Part shown: positions 1-7,780 of the stretch, one piece after another
How positions within the stretch are numbered: the stretch's first letter is position 1
Layout of the letters: each line of letters starts with the position of its first letter
Source of the DNA: Nitrososphaeraceae archaeon
Lineage (GTDB): Archaea; Thermoproteota; Nitrososphaeria; Nitrososphaerales; Nitrososphaeraceae
Direction of reading: 5' to 3'
DNA: 11,597 bases
NCBI GenBank assembly: GCA_025449515.1
Contig: JANWJI010000098.1
Span: 1-11,597 of the forward strand
Notes under the pieces: model-generated
Told to the model about the DNA's origin: nothing
What the model saw: the letters and a program-made list of their open reading frames with translations, nothing else
Databases searched by the model: none
Program-made: the position numbers and the translations under genes

Positions 1-1826
1 CACCTGTAACCACTGGAAAAATAATAGTTACTAAACAGGTAGTTAACGATGGTGGAGGCAACAAGAGACCATCAGATTTTACAATTAATGTCGATGGAAA
101 TAATCCCTCTCCACAATCATTTCCTGGAAGTTCAGTTGGCTCTACAGTCACATTAGAGCCTGGAAATTACCAAGTGTCAGAACAGGGCCCAATATCTTCC
201 GAATATGTGCCTGGTAAGTATACACCAAGCTACTCAACAGATTGCAATGGAGTTGTCAAGGCGGGTGAAACAAATAATTGTACTATAACGAACAAGTATA
301 ATCCATTCGTCCCAGGCTTGCTATCGAAATTAATAGTTACTAAAAGGGTAATTAACGACGGGGGAGGCAACAAGAGGCCATCAGACTTCACCATCATGGT
401 ACATGGAAATAATCCCTCTCCTAGTTCCTTCTATGGAAGTTCGTCTGGAACCAATGTAGAATTGAAGCCGGGCAAGTATAGTGTTACAGAAACTGGTCCC
501 ACATCTCGCTACACCACTGACTATTCAAAAGATTGTTCAGGAAATGCTAATCCTAATTCGATCAAGAAATGTAATATCATAAATGTTTATCAAGAACCCA
601 GACCAACTTCGAAATTAATAGTTATTAAGAACGTTGATAACAGTCAGCAAGGGTCTTTGAACAAAAGACCATCCGATTTCACAATCACGGTACATGGAAA
701 TAATCCTTCACCTAGGTCATTTACTGGAAAGTCAGATAGTGGAATTTCAGTCTCGATTTATCCAGGTAGCTATAAGGTGACTGAAAAGAGCCAATCTGGA
801 TATATGGTAGATTATTCCGCTGATTGCGAGGGTAACATAAAGTCAGGACAAACAAAGGTCTGCATAATTACTAACGAGGGTACAACCCAGTCTTTGCCTA
901 TCATAGTTACTCAACCAGTAATAACTAACATTACTGGATTTTCCTCGCCATTTGGGGTTACAACAGATACTGCTAATGGTAACGTCTATGTGACTAACTA
1001 CGGTAGATTCAATACAACTGGCACTGTGTCAATAATAAATAGTTCTACTAACACTATAACAAGTTCTCTTCCTGTCGAAAAGAACCCTCAGGCTGTCGCA
1101 TATAATTCTGCCAATGGTCTTGTCTACGTCGCTAATATTTTATCCAATACTTTATCCGTAGTCAATGGTACTATCAACAAGGTAGTAAATTCAATTCCAG
1201 TCGGTAAATCTCCTGGCAATAGTCCAAGCGGGATAGGCATAAATTCCATAAACAATACAGTATACACAATTAACACAGGATCTAACACTGTTTCAGTAAT
1301 CAATGGTACAAACAACCAAGTCAAAGGATATCTCTTGGGATTCTTTAACCCGTCGTCTGTATCATACGACCCGGATAATGATGGGATTTATATCACTAAC
1401 AAGGGGACAAATACTATATCTATAATTAATGGTACGACTAATAGCGCAGTTAAGACTGTGTCTTCGGGCGGAGTTTTGCCGTCAGCTTCAGTCTATAACT
1501 CGGCTAACGGGCTAGTCTATGTGAGTAACGCCGGTTCAAACACCGTATCTATTCTCAATACTACAACTAATAGCGTAGTAGGGACAATTCCTGTAGGCGC
1601 CGGGCCTAACGGCATCGCGTATAATCAAGACAACGGTAAAGTATATGTTGCAGATTCTGTATCAAGCACAATTTCTGTGATAAATGGTTCATCGAATACC
1701 GTCAGTAATACAATACCGGTTGGAAAAACGCCCATCGGGCTAGGCTATAACCCAATAAATAATAGCATCTATGTCGCGAACTCTGATTCGAATACAGTCA
1801 TCGTAATAAAAGAGACCAATCCTTAG
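1..1826 (+). CDS. Secreted surface protein, Cna-B/prealbumin-like repeats plus seven-bladed YVTN propeller (5' partial)
   Basis: The reading frame (codons from base 3) is open from the window edge, so the true start and any signal peptide lie upstream; the GTG at 174 is internal to a repeat and not a start. Three repeats of about 95-103 residues (bases 18-300, 327-590, 612-878) share a [KL]I[IV]VTK opening, KRPSDFTI.V.GNNPSP.SF.G, a PG.Y.V.E turn and a DC.G...C.I.N end. They resemble Cna-B/SpaA or prealbumin-like beta-sandwich modules, and each has a Cys pair 12-14 residues apart that could form a disulfide. From about 940 to 1811 follow seven YVTN blades (YVTNYG, YVANIL, YTINTG, YITNKG, YVSNAG, YVADSV, YVANSD), enough to close one propeller. 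About ten NxS/T sequons in the propeller suggest an N-glycosylated extracellular protein. No C-terminal membrane anchor is seen; the chain ends KETNP. The likely role is adhesion or a cell-surface matrix; the ligand is unknown. Confidence 0.9.
   Translation, partial: PVTTGKIIVTKQVVNDGGGNKRPSDFTINVDGNNPSPQSFPGSSVGSTVTLEPGNYQVSEQGPISSEYVPGKYTPSYSTDCNGVVKAGETNNCTITNKYNPFVPGLLSKLIVTKRVINDGGGNKRPSDFTIMVHGNNPSPSSFYGSSSGTNVELKPGKYSVTETGPTSRYTTDYSKDCSGNANPNSIKKCNIINVYQEPRPTSKLIVIKNVDNSQQGSLNKRPSDFTITVHGNNPSPRSFTGKSDSGISVSIYPGSYKVTEKSQSGYMVDYSADCEGNIKSGQTKVCIITNEGTTQSLPIIVTQPVITNITGFSSPFGVTTDTANGNVYVTNYGRFNTTGTVSIINSSTNTITSSLPVEKNPQAVAYNSANGLVYVANILSNTLSVVNGTINKVVNSIPVGKSPGNSPSGIGINSINNTVYTINTGSNTVSVINGTNNQVKGYLLGFFNPSSVSYDPDNDGIYITNKGTNTISIINGTTNSAVKTVSSGGVLPSASVYNSANGLVYVSNAGSNTVSILNTTTNSVVGTIPVGAGPNGIAYNQDNGKVYVADSVSSTISVINGSSNTVSNTIPVGKTPIGLGYNPINNSIYVANSDSNTVIVIKETNP
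18..878 (+). repeat. Three in-gene tandem repeats encoding Cna-B-like modules
   Basis: Units begin near 18, 327 and 612, giving spacings of 309 and 285 bases. The most similar stretch encodes NKRPSDFTI.V.GNNPSP.SF.G and is conserved at DNA level, for example the gtacatggaaataatcc block present in units 2 and 3. The copies have diverged elsewhere, so this is domain duplication within the gene rather than a recent tandem expansion. Further units may lie upstream of the window. Confidence 0.85.
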
Positions 1827-2314
1827 TTAGTGAAGAACATATCTTGAATTTTGGAGTGTTTCCTATTATAGGACATTGTGAAATTGGTGAAATGTCGACG
1901 CAGTGGCCGCTTAACGTATGTTACACATTCTTACTACAGTAAGCTTTGGCAGTTTATCTCGTAAATTAATTATTCTTTACAAGGAGCCTATATAGATAGA
2001 GAGTATTAATTAATTACGCGATTATCACATGTCTAAATGCATATTCTAAGTAATTCGAGTACACACCGACACACTAGTGAGTCGGATATGAAATAAGAGC
2101 TTCGCAATCTGCATGTGAGTGGTCCTTCGAATATTAATACGAATTCGCATCTCGATAAGGACGATGGAGATTGAATTTTGTCTGGTGATTGATTAAGTTA
2201 TACCTAATCAATTATGAGAGGATCAAGTCCAAGGAAGATATATTTCCAAATAGTCAGATAAATAGATAATCTCGAAATTCGAAATCAGAACACTTTTAGT
2301 TATGGCTATTCTAA
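1827..2314. other. Intergenic spacer, 488 bp
   Basis: No convincing reading frame on either strand. It holds a near-perfect 20-base palindrome (2066-2085), an AT-rich tract with repeated TTAATTAATT-type words near 1965-2015, and two adjacent copies of TCGAAAT (2272-2285) just upstream of the kinase. I looked here for a lost sensor domain of the kinase and saw none. Confidence 0.6.
2066..2085. promoter_or_regulatory. Near-perfect 20-base palindrome, candidate operator or hairpin
   Basis: CCGAC-A-CACTAGTG-A-GTCGG: nine of ten base pairs match across the dyad, with one A/A mismatch on each side of the central CACTAGTG. It lies about 240 bp downstream of the surface-protein stop and 230 bp upstream of the kinase start. 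No regulator can be assigned from sequence; roughly one such near-palindrome every few tens of kb is expected by chance. Confidence 0.3.
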
Positions 2315-3619
2315 GTGGTACTTCGACATATATTGCCTGATGTCAATTATCGCGATATTGCACTAAATTCGTCATCAGAACACAGTCAGATAGGTTCGAC
2401 AAAAAAAGGTGGTGTGGAAGCAGAATTCTTTGAAGTCATATCAAATCCCTCTACCACTGAAGAAATCCTGCTAAACTTGGCTAAATCACTACGAAAGGAA
2501 ATCTTGTACCTTGTACCAAATGATAGGGCTCTAGTAAGGGTACATAAAATAGGCCTAATCGACCTACTGATTCGGGCCTCTCAAAGGAAGAGTGTAAAAA
2601 TAAAAATTATCTGTCCCCTATCTGATATAAATTCAGATATTGTCAGAACTATAATAGAAAAAGCCCCTGAGATAAAAATTATCCCGGGAAAAACTACCTC
2701 ATCCGGAATATTTATCGTTGACGATTTAAAGATGCTGAGGGTAGAAGTCAAGGATCCAGGAGCGAATGATTTCTCGAAAGCGATAGGGTTTGCCCTTTAT
2801 TCTAATAGTAAAGCCAGCGTTAGCTCGTTCAAGATGTTCTTTGATTTGTTATGGAATGCATACCTCCAAAACGAAGAGCTGATCAGACTTGATAAAATGA
2901 AAGACGAATTCATAAATGTAGCAGCGCATGAATTCAAAACACCCATACAATCAGTTTTAGGTTATCTCGAACTAGCAAGGGCCGACTCAGAATATAACAC
3001 CACTGACAAAAAAAGAGGCGGACTAATTGACGCTGCCTATAGAAATGCAGTCAGACTTCATAGATTAACGAAGAATTTACTGGAAGTAACTAGAATTGAG
3101 AGCCACGCTTTGTTCATGAGCAAGAGAAGGTTTGATTTAAAAAAGCTAGTACTTGGCCTGGTCAATGACTTTCAAAACAATGCTTCGGTATTATCCCGGA
3201 CAGGTGAGAGTAGCGATTTCACTCGTAACAATTTCTTAACGAAATTTTCTTATTTGCCAAATGACGATGATCTATTTGTTAACGCTGATGAAGAGAGAAT
3301 CACCGAAGTTCTTTTGAATTTGTTAGATAACGCAGTCAAATTTACCAAATGGGGACATATAACAGTTACAATTGCAAACGATAAAGATAAGAACCAATTA
3401 TCTGTTAGCGTAAAAGACACCGGTGTTGGAGTACATCCACAAATGATACCGAGGTTATTCACTAAATTTGCAAGTAAATCCTCGGGAGGAACCGGTCTAG
3501 GACTTTTTATCTCCAAATCTATCATTGAGGCTCACGGAGGTAAGATATGGTTTCAAGAAAACTCAAGCAATAAGGGATCTACCTTTGGGTTTACTATTCC
3601 TTTACTGGAGGAACGTTAA
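2315..3619 (+). CDS. Cytoplasmic sensor histidine kinase, thaumarchaeal type
   Basis: A 434-residue protein with no membrane segment. Residues about 34-183 (VEAEFFEVISNPSTTEEIL to FFDLLWNAYL) match the N-terminal module found in many thaumarchaeal kinases, a phospholipase-D-like fold region that seems to act as an input or linker domain. The HisKA domain follows with H box AAHEFKTP (phospho-acceptor His205). The HATPase_c domain has the N box LLNLLDNAVKF (Asn335/Asn339), G1 box DTGVG (Asp368), F box around Phe382 and G2 box GGTGLGL (391-397). All catalytic boxes are intact, so it should autophosphorylate. GTG 2315 is the first possible start because TAA lies directly before it; GTG 2414 is an alternative that would begin at the conserved EAEFFEV. 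No receiver is fused or adjacent; the nearest is the opposite-strand regulator at 5094-5483. As I recall, relatives are often longer at the N-terminus, so the sensor portion may be reduced here. Confidence 0.93.
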   Translation: MVLRHILPDVNYRDIALNSSSEHSQIGSTKKGGVEAEFFEVISNPSTTEEILLNLAKSLRKEILYLVPNDRALVRVHKIGLIDLLIRASQRKSVKIKIICPLSDINSDIVRTIIEKAPEIKIIPGKTTSSGIFIVDDLKMLRVEVKDPGANDFSKAIGFALYSNSKASVSSFKMFFDLLWNAYLQNEELIRLDKMKDEFINVAAHEFKTPIQSVLGYLELARADSEYNTTDKKRGGLIDAAYRNAVRLHRLTKNLLEVTRIESHALFMSKRRFDLKKLVLGLVNDFQNNASVLSRTGESSDFTRNNFLTKFSYLPNDDDLFVNADEERITEVLLNLLDNAVKFTKWGHITVTIANDKDKNQLSVSVKDTGVGVHPQMIPRLFTKFASKSSGGTGLGLFISKSIIEAHGGKIWFQENSSNKGSTFGFTIPLLEER

Positions 3620-4142
3620 TATCTTTAGAAATTTGACTGACCGCACATACTTCCATTTGTCCGGGATCGTCATTTGATACGTCAACAAAGAGTATGTCCT
3701 GGTATTTTAGATTAGTTCACTATAATTCTGGATTCCTACATATCAAGAATAGTATATGCCGAGATACCATATTTCCTCAAGATGTCGCTTCCGCTAAGAC
3801 CGCCATAGGTATCCTGACAGCTATTAAATGAATCTCTACTTCATAATGACAAATGCGCCCTCAAGAAAAGAGGGTCATACCAATCTAAATCAAGCCAATC
3901 ATCCAATCGATCTAATAGTGAAATAGGTTGTTATCAACTACATCGAATTGCGCCGGTTATGTTAAAGAATGCGGTAAGCATAAGAGTACCTATTTTCATC
4001 TAGTACGAAATAATATACCGTAGCAAAAAACGTCAAATGAACTTTGCTAAGCCGATCAACCAGAAATTGGCCAAAATCGGATAATGTCCTTAAAAGGTTA
4101 TCGGGAAGTATTTATTAAATCTCTTACTCATAATTTGACGCA
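3620..4142. other. Intergenic spacer, 523 bp
   Basis: No intact gene. It contains a small stem, CCCTC (3858-3862) with GAGGG (3870-3874), and on the minus strand two short open stretches in different frames (about 3838-3757 and 3719-3598) that read somewhat like protein but match no family I recognise. The TATA-like box of the next transcription unit lies at its 3' end. Confidence 0.5.
4111..4120 (+). promoter_or_regulatory. Archaeal TATA box
   Basis: TTTATTAAAT, preceded by a purine-rich GGGAAG that could serve as a BRE. A TSS about 26 bases after the box centre would fall at about 4142, directly at the GTG at 4143 (leaderless) or as a ~200-base leader for the ribbon-helix-helix gene at 4346. 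Confidence 0.5.
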
Positions 4143-4343
4143 GTGCCTGAAAAAAGCATAATCCATCCAGAATTTCCGAGATTTGAAAAGATAAGTACAA
4201 GACTTGCTTTGATACTCATTTTGGCGTCCGGGATTACCTTCAGCACGACCTCTATTACTAATGAAAAGATGATAAATGCGATTGATAAATACAGTCACAA
4301 TATTTCTGGTTCTATCCATAGTTTTTGGAGAAAAAAAGGATAA
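4143..4343 (+). CDS. Possible small membrane protein upstream of the RHH gene
   Basis: A 66-codon frame starting at GTG. It encodes a charged N-terminus, one hydrophobic stretch (about residues 20-38, LALILILASGITF region) suitable as a single membrane segment or signal anchor, and a basic C-terminal tail (WRKKG). In favour: a good TATA box is placed so that the transcript would begin at this GTG, and the stop ends two bases before the ATG of the next gene, as in a translationally coupled pair. Against: no recognisable family, no SD, short length, and an equally long frame on the opposite strand (4128-4319). It may only be the leader of the downstream gene. Confidence 0.3.
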   Translation: MPEKSIIHPEFPRFEKISTRLALILILASGITFSTTSITNEKMINAIDKYSHNISGSIHSFWRKKG

Positions 4344-4345
4344 CT

Positions 4346-4915
4346 ATGGTAGGAGAGTCTTTGATATTATACTTGCCAAGGGACACTAAGCGATCTGAAA
4401 GACTGGTTCATTCAAGTTTTAGATTGAGGCAGGACGTACTAAAATCCTTAGAAGTAGAAGCTAGGAAAAGAGGAGTCACGCTCAGTAGCCTTGTCAACAA
4501 GATCTTGGAAAATTATATGACTAGTGAAATCTATTTTGAGGAGCTTGGGTTCATGTTGATGAGTAAGGGTTTCCTTAGAAAGACTTTCAATGAGGTGACT
4601 GAAAAGCGTGCGGAAGACCTCGGCAAGGATTTAGGGCTAACAGTTGCAAAAGAGTATGTAGCATATTTTTTTCCAGAGGTAAACACTGATAGCCTCATTA
4701 AATTCTTAGAATTGTGGTTCAAGCGCTTTCAGTCATTTTCCCATAGAATGGATAATAACCGACATTATTTTACGATAAACCATGAGATAAATATCAATTT
4801 TTCAATAATATTGAGAGCTATGTTGGAGGGCATAATTGAGCCTATTGCAAAGAGGACAGTGGCCTTCAGAGAATTAACCCCAAATACCATCGCATTTTCT
4901 TTCGAGATCAGCTAA
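4346..4915 (+). CDS. Ribbon-helix-helix DNA-binding protein with C-terminal partner domain
   Basis: A 189-residue protein. Residues 23-58 (SSFRLRQDVLKSLEVEARKRG then TLSSLVNKILENYM) have the beta-strand, helix, helix pattern of an RHH/CopG-type domain, which dimerises and inserts the beta-ribbon in the major groove. The remaining ~130 residues are a mixed helical/beta region without a motif I recognise; in related archaeal proteins this part may bind a ligand or oligomerise. ATG 4346 is chosen because AAGGA (4336-4340) lies five bases upstream; TTG 4325 would add seven residues. It is probably an autoregulated transcription factor, but targets cannot be read from the sequence. It sits after the doubtful small ORF and converges with the opposite-strand receiver gene. 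Confidence 0.75.
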   Translation: MVGESLILYLPRDTKRSERLVHSSFRLRQDVLKSLEVEARKRGVTLSSLVNKILENYMTSEIYFEELGFMLMSKGFLRKTFNEVTEKRAEDLGKDLGLTVAKEYVAYFFPEVNTDSLIKFLELWFKRFQSFSHRMDNNRHYFTINHEININFSIILRAMLEGIIEPIAKRTVAFRELTPNTIAFSFEIS

Positions 4916-5093
4916 TCATACTGCGCGATTCTGTTATTGAAATGGATACTGCTAGGATTGGGTGCTAAATTTGAGTGTCAAGTTAAGCCAAAGAGATTCC
5001 AAAGTCACCGGAATATCGATAAAGGGTCGAAATGTTCGACTTCCATAAATTATGCCTACATTCTATGGGTAGTTTAGAAAAATGAACAGACAA

Positions 5094-5483
5094 TTATCTA
5101 GATTCTAATTCCATCTTAATTCGCTTAACAAGACTGTCTATATCAATTGGTTTAGTGATAAAGCATCCGACGTTTAGCCCCGGGAATTCATGCTTTAATG
5201 ATTCGTAGTAGATTTCATAGGCCGTAATGAAACAAGCGTTCGCCTTTTTATCTCTTTTCTGTATCTCTCTGTATAGTTCGAATCCCCCCATTTTATTCAT
5301 CTTAACGTCTAGTAATAAAAGATCATATGTGCCAGGCTTGAATGCTGCCAGTGCCAGGAGCGGATCATTAAATGCATCGACCAAGGCGAATCCGCTACCT
5401 TCTATGCCTTCCTTCAAGGCTAAGGTGGTATCAGGCTCGTCGTCCACGAGCAATATCAAGTATTTGTGTTTAGCTATATTCAT
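5094..5483 (-). CDS. Stand-alone response regulator receiver protein
   Basis: A single REC domain of 129 residues with no output domain. The acidic pocket is LLVDDEPD (Asp14/Asp15), the phospho-acceptor is Asp59 in LLLLDVKM, the switch residue is Thr87 in CFITAYE, and the invariant Lys111 lies in TKP. All residues for phosphorylation are present. The start chosen is ATG 5483 (MNIAKHKYLILLVDDEP), where the domain begins; an in-frame extension of 22 residues to 5549 would precede the family's usual N-terminus. The gene is monocistronic and probably leaderless. Such single-domain receivers are common in thaumarchaea, where they work by protein-protein contact or phosphorelay. The kinase at 2315-3619 is the only kinase in view, but pairing is inference. 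Confidence 0.93.
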   Translation of the reverse strand: MNIAKHKYLILLVDDEPDTTLALKEGIEGSGFALVDAFNDPLLALAAFKPGTYDLLLLDVKMNKMGGFELYREIQKRDKKANACFITAYEIYYESLKHEFPGLNVGCFITKPIDIDSLVKRIKMELESR

Positions 5484-5500
5484 AATATCTGTAATTATCT

Positions 5501-5510
5501 TTACTAATAC
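5501..5510 (-). promoter_or_regulatory. Weak TATA-like box for the receiver gene
   Basis: On the minus strand this reads GTATTAGTAA, centred about 23 bases before ATG 5483, which would fit a leaderless or nearly leaderless transcript. No SD sequence lies before the ATG. The box is a weak match. Confidence 0.3.
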
Positions 5511-5728
5511 TTTTTGGTTACTCTTGTTGACAAGGTATAGATTCAACATAATTCAAATTCTCTTCAATAAAATCACTAGCAATTGAAGTAGTTGTTTCTT
5601 ATTTGAAGAGTGATTGTGTAAACAATTAGTTGGTCCTGTGCTACGGTGTCAACCTTGTCCAACCATGTTAGTTCTGTACGACATTGTAGCCGTAAGTCTT
5701 ATGAATGTTGTGGTTAATACAGTGCACA

Positions 5729-6282
5729 ATGAATAGGCACGTTTTCCCAGCAACTAGAGCATTGAAAAGGAATTCTGTAACACTGGTGGCGTCTATCGCG
5801 GCTATCTTTGTTGTACTAACTGCTGCATCTTCCATTGGAGTAACAATAGTAAATGCGCAAAAAACTAGTCCGCCTCCAGACCATTATATTGTTCAAAAAC
5901 CGCAGAATCTGGAGTAGATCCACTCCCAGGACACCAGGGTCATCAATTAGTAATGGCTATACCGCCTCGGGATGACGGAAAGATCTGGACCGGAACTATA
6001 TCATGGACTGCAAGTTATCCAGTTGAAATGGTCATACTACACAAATACGATAATACTAGCGCAAGTGGTAATGCAACTTTTGGGAAACCACTAACCGCTC
6101 CATTTGGCAAAGGAGAAGTAGCAATTTCTCTTGTAAAGAATCCCAGCGGTACCCCGATACCATCAGGCTCTCTTGATTTCGTAGGTAATGCTGTTGCTTT
6201 CCATACCTTGGATGGCCACAAGTTTACCGTTACCTATACTGCAGATGCTAGAGCAGAGGATCTATCCAAGACAAGCAAATAA
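5729..6282 (+). pseudogene. Secreted protein of unknown function, split by a one-base frameshift
   Basis: Two frames read as one protein. The first (ATG 5729 to TAG 5915-5917) encodes a basic N-terminus, a long hydrophobic segment (about residues 18-40) and a signal-peptidase-like end at VNAQ, then PPPDHYIVQK. The second frame, read without needing its own start, continues AESGVDPLPGHQGHQLV at 5902-5952 into the ATG at 5953 and on to IPPRDDGKIWTGTISW and a beta-rich region ending 6282. Adding one A to the A5 run at 5895-5899 joins them as ...VQKTAESGVDP..., giving about 184 residues: signal peptide plus a secreted beta-type domain, as in hypothetical secreted proteins of this group. Possible causes are a sequencing error, a recent null mutation or, less likely, programmed frameshifting. 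An in-frame ATG at 5705 would add eight residues before the basic start. Function is not recognised. Confidence 0.75.
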
Positions 6283-6711
6283 CCAGGTAATCTCTATCTT
6301 ACCCAAAAAATATTTTTTTTTGTAAAAGCCTTAATTTATTAAAGACGATGATTGAAGGAAGATAGAGTGACGATTTGGTATTATTGACTGAAATGGATTG
6401 AGCTCAGGTAGTTGATTGTATTTCCATCTTTGATGGATTAGCAAAAGTTAATTCTAGGAAAGTACTTAAGATATAGAGACTGGGACTGCCTCAGTAGGTA
6501 AATGTTTATTCTATCATCATCGGATTTGAATTCAATTAGGCGAAGTATGATTTGGTCTTAGTAATATGAAAATAGGTATTTGACATCTAGAGAAAAATGC
6601 GCGCTCTAAAGTAAAAGCCAGTCGCTAATAGCCCTGCACATTCAGTGATGCGGTTAGAGATTTGAAGATTATCAAATTGCTATGTCACTAAACTGAAAAT
6701 CACTTTGACTA
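6283..6711. other. Convergent intergenic spacer, 429 bp
   Basis: It lies between two convergent genes, so it should hold terminators for both. The T run at 6313-6321 serves the plus-strand gene. I see no clear T-rich signal on the minus strand after 6712 and no coding potential. Confidence 0.5.
6313..6321 (+). terminator. T-run archaeal terminator
   Basis: Nine consecutive T residues, 30 bases after the TAA of the secreted-protein gene and preceded by A6-T-A. Intrinsic termination in archaea relies mainly on such non-template T tracts. The A6/T9 neighbourhood could also form a weak stem. Confidence 0.6.
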
Positions 6712-7764
6712 TTACTTGCTAAGCTTAGCAATGATAGTAGCTGCCTTCTGAGCTCCATTTTGATCTGCATTGACGCTGGGTCTAACTTTAGTCGTAGTGA
6801 TTTTGTCTTCGATTAAAGATTCCAACTCAAATATGTCTTCATATTTATATCCCATCAATCTCGCATTTTCTTCCTGTTCAAAATGGTTCTTGATGGGAAT
6901 GAAAATCCCTGGCGTACCATAAACGCAGGATTCGTCGATCGTTGACTTTCCTGCGAGGGATATCAAAAGGTCTGAAGCATAGATATATTCATGTAAATTT
7001 TCAACCAAGCCAACATTCCTAAAATCATCATTTGATGCGATAAGTTTCAGAGAAGGACCTGAAAAGACAAACAAATCAGTATCAAGCCTTTTTCTGAGCT
7101 TTCGATGAACCGTTATCACTTTGTTGATTAAGTATCTGCCTGAGTCGGTTCCACCAATGCTGACAACGATGGTCTTCCTATTCATTCCAAATCTTTTTCT
7201 TAATTCAGATCTATTCGGCGTAGTCAAGTTCCTTACTATAGGACCAACATGCGATACATTGTCTTTATCATCTCCATGATTTGGAATAATGACACGGTCA
7301 CAGCTTTTTATCATATCTTGCATAGATCTATTCATCTTCGACTCCAATACTGAGAGCAACGGTGCCCTGATAAATGAGGTTCTAACGATGTCAGTTATAA
7401 GGATTCGTTTCCGTTTCATTTCATTTGCAACTGAAATAGATGCAAAGTCTTCGTCGCTGACTACAAGTCCTTCTTCATCTGATTGTACAAACCGTCTGGC
7501 TATTGATTTACACTTTCTATAATGCCTTACATACTTTAGCAGCCATATCGAGGTGTATCGAAGTCTCATGTCATCATCTATAGTGAATCTATTAGGATGA
7601 TAAACGTTGTATGTTTGATATCCAAATGATGAAACCATTTTGCATGCATCTAGCCCACTGACGACTAGTGGTTTGCTCACGCCTGAGTAACGAAGGCATT
7701 CCAAAATGGCGATATCTCTAGTTGCATGCCCTAATCCAATTGGACTAATAAAAAATATTGTAAT
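6712..7764 (-). CDS. GT28/MurG-like glycosyltransferase
   Basis: A GT-B type transferase of about 350 residues if read from codon 7764. The N-terminus ITIFFISPIGLGHATRD is the first beta-strand and the G.GH..R loop of MurG/GT28-like enzymes. The C-terminal nucleotide-sugar domain is clear: VSIGGTDSGR (about 201-210), FVFSGP, the NVGLVENLHEYIYASDLLIS segment and AGKSTIDESCVYGTPGIFIP...FEQEENA (about 271-301), the donor-binding signature. The first usual start, TTG 7704, would delete the glycine loop, so the real start must be upstream. The frame is open back to TGA 7771-7773 without ATG, GTG or TTG. A perfect GGAGGT (7775-7780) points to AUU 7764, ten bases away, or else an indel in the T6 run (7750-7755) has broken the link to TTG 7774 or ATG 7790. 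It probably transfers a sugar from a nucleotide donor in cell-envelope or glycolipid synthesis; donor and acceptor cannot be read. Confidence 0.85.
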   Translation of the reverse strand: MTIFFISPIGLGHATRDIAILECLRYSGVSKPLVVSGLDACKMVSSFGYQTYNVYHPNRFTIDDDMRLRYTSIWLLKYVRHYRKCKSIARRFVQSDEEGLVVSDEDFASISVANEMKRKRILITDIVRTSFIRAPLLSVLESKMNRSMQDMIKSCDRVIIPNHGDDKDNVSHVGPIVRNLTTPNRSELRKRFGMNRKTIVVSIGGTDSGRYLINKVITVHRKLRKRLDTDLFVFSGPSLKLIASNDDFRNVGLVENLHEYIYASDLLISLAGKSTIDESCVYGTPGIFIPIKNHFEQEENARLMGYKYEDIFELESLIEDKITTTKVRPSVNADQNGAQKAATIIAKLSK

Positions 7765-7774
7765 ATGTTTTCAA

Positions 7775-7780
7775 ACCTCC
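7775..7780 (-). promoter_or_regulatory. Perfect Shine-Dalgarno GGAGGT for the glycosyltransferase
   Basis: On the minus strand it reads GGAGGT followed by TTGAAAACAT and then the ATT at 7764. It complements the archaeal 16S tail and decides that translation starts here, not at TTG 7704. It is one of only two strong SD sequences noticed in the window. Confidence 0.6.

Noticed and set aside
174..176. GTG at 174 as the start of the surface protein
   Set aside because: The same frame is open to the window edge and encodes a full repeat copy upstream, so the codon is an internal valine.
4128..4319. 63-codon minus-strand frame opposite the small ORF
   Set aside because: It is antisense to the better-supported plus-strand context and has no promoter or start signal.
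5953..5955. ATG 5953 as the start of an independent gene
   Set aside because: The frame reads protein-like sequence upstream of it and joins a signal peptide after a one-base correction; no promoter or SD precedes it.
7702..7704. TTG 7704 as the glycosyltransferase start
   Set aside because: It would remove the conserved ISPIGLGHATRD loop encoded just upstream in the same frame.
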